The position numbers and the translations under genes are program-made. From Candidatus Poribacteria bacterium (GTDB lineage Bacteria > Poribacteria > WGA-4E > WGA-3G): 32,521 nucleotides of DNA. The stretch spans positions 1-32,521 of the forward strand of contig JAPOQK010000104.1 of assembly GCA_026710795.1 (NCBI GenBank), written 5' to 3'. The notes below the pieces were generated by a model that worked only from the letters and a program-made list of their open reading frames with translations, searched no databases and was not told the DNA's origin. Below are positions 32,327-32,521 of the stretch, one piece after another. How positions within the stretch are numbered: the stretch's first letter is position 1; the number at the start of each line of letters is the position of its first letter.

Positions 32327-32466
32327 ACTATAGTGAACTTTAGAATTAACAGGACATTTTGAGTTGTAGGAGGGAACTCCGATTCCCGACTATCAGTGAG
32401 TTTTGTCGCGATTCGGAGATCGCTCCTACAGAAATGTGTCTCTTTAATTCCAATGTTTACTATAGT
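32327..32466. repeat. 140-bp MITE-like element
   Basis: Terminal inverted repeats of about 30 bp (32327-32356 and 32437-32466) begin ACTATAGT at both ends and agree in roughly 80 percent of positions. Inside, a 21-bp hairpin (32365-32385 with 32410-32430, about 18 matches) contains GTAGGAG and its complement. No gene is inside. The region 32176-32326 shows nothing recognisable. Confidence 0.55.
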
Positions 32467-32521
32467 TCTTCCAGATGAACTTTACTCGTATGGTAATTTA
32501 CTATTAATGGTATTTTATGCT

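Overview
The window is a 32.5 kb AT-rich bacterial fragment with no rRNA, tRNA, transposase or phage genes. Its gene content includes two PhyH-type dioxygenases, a GH172/DUF2961 protein, TIM-barrel sugar isomerases next to a DgoD-like dehydratase, and a bacterial retropepsin. It also has sigma factors fused to carboxypeptidase-regulatory-like ectodomains, plus DUF1573, MauE and rhodanese genes. This mix fits the PVC/Poribacteria-like lineages of marine and sponge-associated bacteria. The assignment is an inference from gene families; no marker gene is present to settle it.

Layout. 1-381 is gene-free and holds a strongly foldable, pseudoknot-capable element. 382-2151 (+) encodes an HldD-like sugar epimerase and a PhyH dioxygenase. 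2181-5055 (-) encodes an MDR oxidoreductase, a second PhyH protein, a cupin and a DUF350 membrane protein. 5187-14171 (-) is a carbohydrate region: a 1338-residue multidomain protein, a GH172 protein, an isomerase remnant, a retropepsin with its small partner, two sugar isomerases and a D-galactonate-dehydratase-like enzyme. The last of these starts behind a promoter that carries an 11-bp inverted-repeat operator candidate. 14172-15046 is non-coding and holds two inverted-repeat elements.

15047-23402 (+) is the most unusual part, with four related genes in a row. Two (15047-17116 and 18928-21057) encode an ECF-like sigma factor fused through one membrane helix to extracytoplasmic beta-sandwich domains. 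In the first, the chain ends in a C-type-lectin-like domain. The other two (17174-18583 and 21342-23402) are secreted proteins built from the same beta-sandwich and lectin modules without sigma. The two sigma genes share a spaced promoter pattern (TGCAAC ... GTCTTTGC, 63 bp from the -35-like box to the start codon). They share a nearly identical segment just outside the membrane. Each also has a perfect internal Shine-Dalgarno plus ATG right after sigma region 4, which could yield a sigma-free membrane lectin/ectodomain protein. I propose that this is a surface-glycan-sensing sigma system, possibly a fused sigma/anti-sigma pair. A CBM9-like secreted protein follows at 23608-24312.

24342-26651 holds a small membrane protein, a DUF1573-type anchored protein and a sulfotransferase-like protein. 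26688-31983 (-) is a tightly overlapping six-gene operon: a large secreted carboxypeptidase-regulatory-like protein, two paralogous secreted concanavalin-like proteins around an unknown membrane-anchored protein, a membrane rhodanese and a MauE/DoxX-type protein. A C-terminal remnant of the same concanavalin-like family lies at 32031-32175. A 140-bp MITE-like inverted-repeat element closes the window.
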